DNA of 64,000 nt from Phenylobacterium sp. (GTDB taxonomy: Bacteria; Pseudomonadota; Alphaproteobacteria; Caulobacterales; Caulobacteraceae): NCBI RefSeq assembly GCF_019636135.1, contig NZ_JAHBYD010000013.1:1-64000 (forward strand), given 5' to 3'. The notes under the pieces are model-generated. The model had not been told where the DNA came from, made no database searches, and saw only the letters and a program-made list of their open reading frames with translations. Both the position numbers and the translations under genes were made by a program. Numbering within the stretch: the stretch's first letter is position 1; each line of letters starts with the position of its first letter. Below, one piece after another: positions 61,949-64,000 of the stretch.

Positions 61949-64000
61949 ATGGAATCTCGTTCGCGTCTGGCCGCCCTCTTCGCCGCCACGGCCCTCGTCG
62001 CCCTCGCGCCCGCCGCCGCCCGATCGGCCGACGCCGCGCTGGAGGCGAAGTTCGACGGCATGATCGACAACGCCGAGATGGGCGGCTGGCTCAAGACCAT
62101 GGCGGCCGAGCCGAACCACGTGGGCAGCGCCCACAACAAGCTGAACGCCGAGATGACGCTCAGCCAGTTCAGGAGCTGGGGCTGGGACGCGAAGATCGAG
62201 ACCTTCATGGTCCTCTACCCGACGCCGAAGACGGTGGCGCTGGAGCTGGTCAGCGGCCCCGGCGCGCCATTCAGGGCGACGCTGACCGAGGCCCCGGTCC
62301 CGGGCGACGAGACCTCGACGCGGATCAGGGACGAGCTGCCGGCCTACGTCGCCTTCCAGGGCGACGGCGACGTCACGGCCCCGCTGGTCTACGTGAACTA
62401 CGGCATGCCGGCCGACTACGACGCGCTCGAGCGCCTGGGCGTCTCGGTGAAGGGCAAGATCGTGATCGCCCGCTACGGCGGCGGCTGGCGCGGGCTCAAG
62501 CCCAAGCTGGCGCAGGAGCACGGCGCGGTCGGCGCGATCATCTATTCCGACCCGCGCGACGACGGCTACGCCACCGACGACGTCTATCCGAAGGGCCCGG
62601 CGCGCCCGCCGCAGGGCTTCCAGCGCGGCTCGGTGGCCGACATGACGCTGTTCCCCGGCGACCCCTCGACGCCCGGCTACGGCTCGACCAAGGACGCCAG
62701 GCGGCTCACCCGCGAGGAGAGCCCGGCGGTCCTGAAGATCCCTGTCCTGCCGATCGGCTACGGCGACGCCGAGGTGCTGCTGAGGTCGCTGGACGGCCCG
62801 GTGGCGCCGGCCAGCTTCCGCGGCGCGCTGCCGATCACCTATCATGTGGGCGGCGCGGCCGGCGGCCAGGTCCACATCAAGGTCGACTCCGACTGGAGCC
62901 TGAAGCCGGCCTACAACGTCGTCGCCACCCTGAAGGGCCGCGAGAGGCCGGACGAATGGATCATGCGCGGCAACCACCGCGACGGCTGGGTGTTCGGCGC
63001 CACCGACCCGCTGGCCGGCCACGTGGCCATGATGGGCGAGGCCAAGGCGCTGGGCGCCCTGGTCAAGGCCGGCTGGAAGCCCCGGCGCACCATCGTCTAC
63101 ACGAGCTGGGACGCCGAGGAGCCGATGCTGCTGGGCTCCACCGAATGGGCCGAGACCCACGCCGCGGAGCTGAAGAGGAAGGGGCTCGTCTACATCAACT
63201 CCGACACCAACGGCCGCGGCTTCCTGGGCGTCGGCGGCAGCCACTCGCTGCAGCACTTCGTCAACGAGGTCGCCGCCGACGTGAAGGACCCGCAGACCGG
63301 CGTGTCGGTCCGCGACCGCCTGCGCGCGGGCCTGGCCGTGGCCGGCGTCGAACAGGCCGGCAACCCGCGCGCCGCCGCGCTGGGCAAGATCGCCGCCGAT
63401 CCGGCGAAGGACCTGCCGATCGAGGCCCTGGGCTCGGGGTCGGACTACTCCGCCTTCCTGCAGAACCTCGGGCTGGCGACGCTGAACCTCGGCTTCTACG
63501 GCGAGGGCGAGTCGGGGGGCGTCTACCACTCGGCCTACGACACCTACGAACACCACAGCCGCTTTGTGGACCCGGGCCACGCCTACGCCGGCGCGCTGGC
63601 CAAGGTCACCGGGCGCCTCGTGATGCGCATGGCCGACGCGGAGACGCCGGTGCAGCGCTACGGCGACTTCGCCGACACGGTCGCCGGCTACCTCGACGAG
63701 GTGAAGAAGCTGGCCGACGCCAAGCGTGACGAGGCCACCGCCCGCGCCCGCCTGCTGGCGGCCGGCGCCTACAAGCTGGCCGACGACCCGACGCTCCCGC
63801 GCGGCGATCCCGCGCCGCTCGCGCCCTCCCCGCGCCTGGACTTCGCCCCGCTGGACGGCGCGGTCGCGAAGCTAAAGGCCAGCGCCGCGGCCTTCGACAC
63901 GGCCCTGGCGGCCAGGGGCGCGAGCCTGACGCCGGCCCAGAGGAAGAAGCTGGACGCCGCCCTGCTCGGCCAGGAACAGCGGCTGCTGCGCGACAAGGGC
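61949..64000 (+). CDS. M28 family metallopeptidase, glutamate carboxypeptidase II-like (partial at 3' end)
   Basis: An open frame of 684 codons that runs off the window without a stop. It starts MESRSRLAALFAATALVALA with cleavage after ARSA, so it is exported. A protease-associated region (about 140-200, with VKGKIVIARYGGGWRG) precedes the M28 domain. Zinc and catalytic residues match human PSMA-type enzymes: H343 in NHRDGWVFG, D353 in ATDPLAGH, E390-E391 in WDAEEPMLLGSTEWAE, D419 in INSDTNGRG and H527 in YHSAYDTYEHH. A transferrin-receptor-like dimerisation domain follows after about residue 560. It probably cleaves acidic C-terminal residues from peptides. Frame checked from start to end of window. 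Confidence 0.9.
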   Translation, partial: MESRSRLAALFAATALVALAPAAARSADAALEAKFDGMIDNAEMGGWLKTMAAEPNHVGSAHNKLNAEMTLSQFRSWGWDAKIETFMVLYPTPKTVALELVSGPGAPFRATLTEAPVPGDETSTRIRDELPAYVAFQGDGDVTAPLVYVNYGMPADYDALERLGVSVKGKIVIARYGGGWRGLKPKLAQEHGAVGAIIYSDPRDDGYATDDVYPKGPARPPQGFQRGSVADMTLFPGDPSTPGYGSTKDARRLTREESPAVLKIPVLPIGYGDAEVLLRSLDGPVAPASFRGALPITYHVGGAAGGQVHIKVDSDWSLKPAYNVVATLKGRERPDEWIMRGNHRDGWVFGATDPLAGHVAMMGEAKALGALVKAGWKPRRTIVYTSWDAEEPMLLGSTEWAETHAAELKRKGLVYINSDTNGRGFLGVGGSHSLQHFVNEVAADVKDPQTGVSVRDRLRAGLAVAGVEQAGNPRAAALGKIAADPAKDLPIEALGSGSDYSAFLQNLGLATLNLGFYGEGESGGVYHSAYDTYEHHSRFVDPGHAYAGALAKVTGRLVMRMADAETPVQRYGDFADTVAGYLDEVKKLADAKRDEATARARLLAAGAYKLADDPTLPRGDPAPLAPSPRLDFAPLDGAVAKLKASAAAFDTALAARGASLTPAQRKKLDAALLGQEQRLLRDKG

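Overview
The window is chromosomal DNA from a very GC-rich alphaproteobacterium, most likely a member of Caulobacteraceae (Phenylobacterium or Caulobacter type). The evidence is the gene neighbourhood serS-surE-pcm-dipM next to tatABC, scpAB and yajC-secD-secF, an alphaproteobacterial LexA box (GTTC-N7-GTTC) in front of uvrA, two large TonB-dependent receptors, and many short palindromic intergenic repeats. I call 58 protein genes and see no rRNA, tRNA, CRISPR array, prophage or classical insertion sequence. The last gene (M28 peptidase) runs off the right edge.

Layout. 1-8.7 kb: a PEP-CTERM surface protein, a saccharopine-dehydrogenase-like reductase, a GH84-like glycosidase overlapping a double retropepsin-like protease, a DUF4142 lipoprotein, an ABC-F ATPase and two unknown exported proteins. 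8.9-15.4 kb: SOS-controlled uvrA, a DUF559 nuclease gene enclosed by two palindromic arms, a membrane protein, trmFO and a small membrane methyltransferase. 15.4-22.2 kb: a squalene/phytoene-synthase-like protein, a PuuD-type membrane protein, yajC-secD-secF with an Mth938-like protein, a DUF815 ATPase, a cold shock protein and two small proteins. 22.2-36.5 kb: the conserved envelope and segregation block (dipM, pcm, surE, serS, tatCBA, ilvD, scpB, scpA, SPOR protein, a small unknown, dgt), then an ErpA-type Fe-S carrier. 36.5-40.3 kb: xth, a GNAT enzyme and small membrane proteins. 40.3-46.7 kb: an AT-richer leader full of inverted repeats, then two tandem paralogous TonB receptors. 46.7-54.9 kb: redox enzymes (glutathione peroxidase, Gfo/Idh, NADP oxidoreductase, PQQ dehydrogenase), a DUF429-like protein, an FkbM methyltransferase and a MATE exporter. 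55.2-64 kb: class II DAHP synthase, an O-antigen-ligase-like protein, gor, rpiA, glmU and the M28 peptidase.

Functionally this is mostly core biology: protein export (Sec, Tat), cell separation and cell wall (dipM, SPOR, glmU), chromosome segregation (scpAB), DNA repair (uvrA, xth), aromatic, branched-chain and pentose metabolism (DAHP synthase, ilvD, rpiA) and thiol redox balance (gor, gpx).

The most unusual content is the repeat landscape. One family has a perfect CCCTCCCC-TTCA-GGGGAGGG hairpin plus a second hairpin whose stem changes sequence but keeps pairing. It occurs as inverted pairs at several sites. One pair encloses the DUF559 nuclease gene so tightly that the left arm supplies its likely ribosome binding site and the right arm its last codons and part of its stop. 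Other copies appear to supply the ribosome binding sites of surE, scpB and rpiA and the C-terminal codons of scpA. This suggests a nuclease-linked palindrome family comparable in layout, though not in enzyme, to REP/RAYT systems; mobility is an inference, not something the sequence proves.
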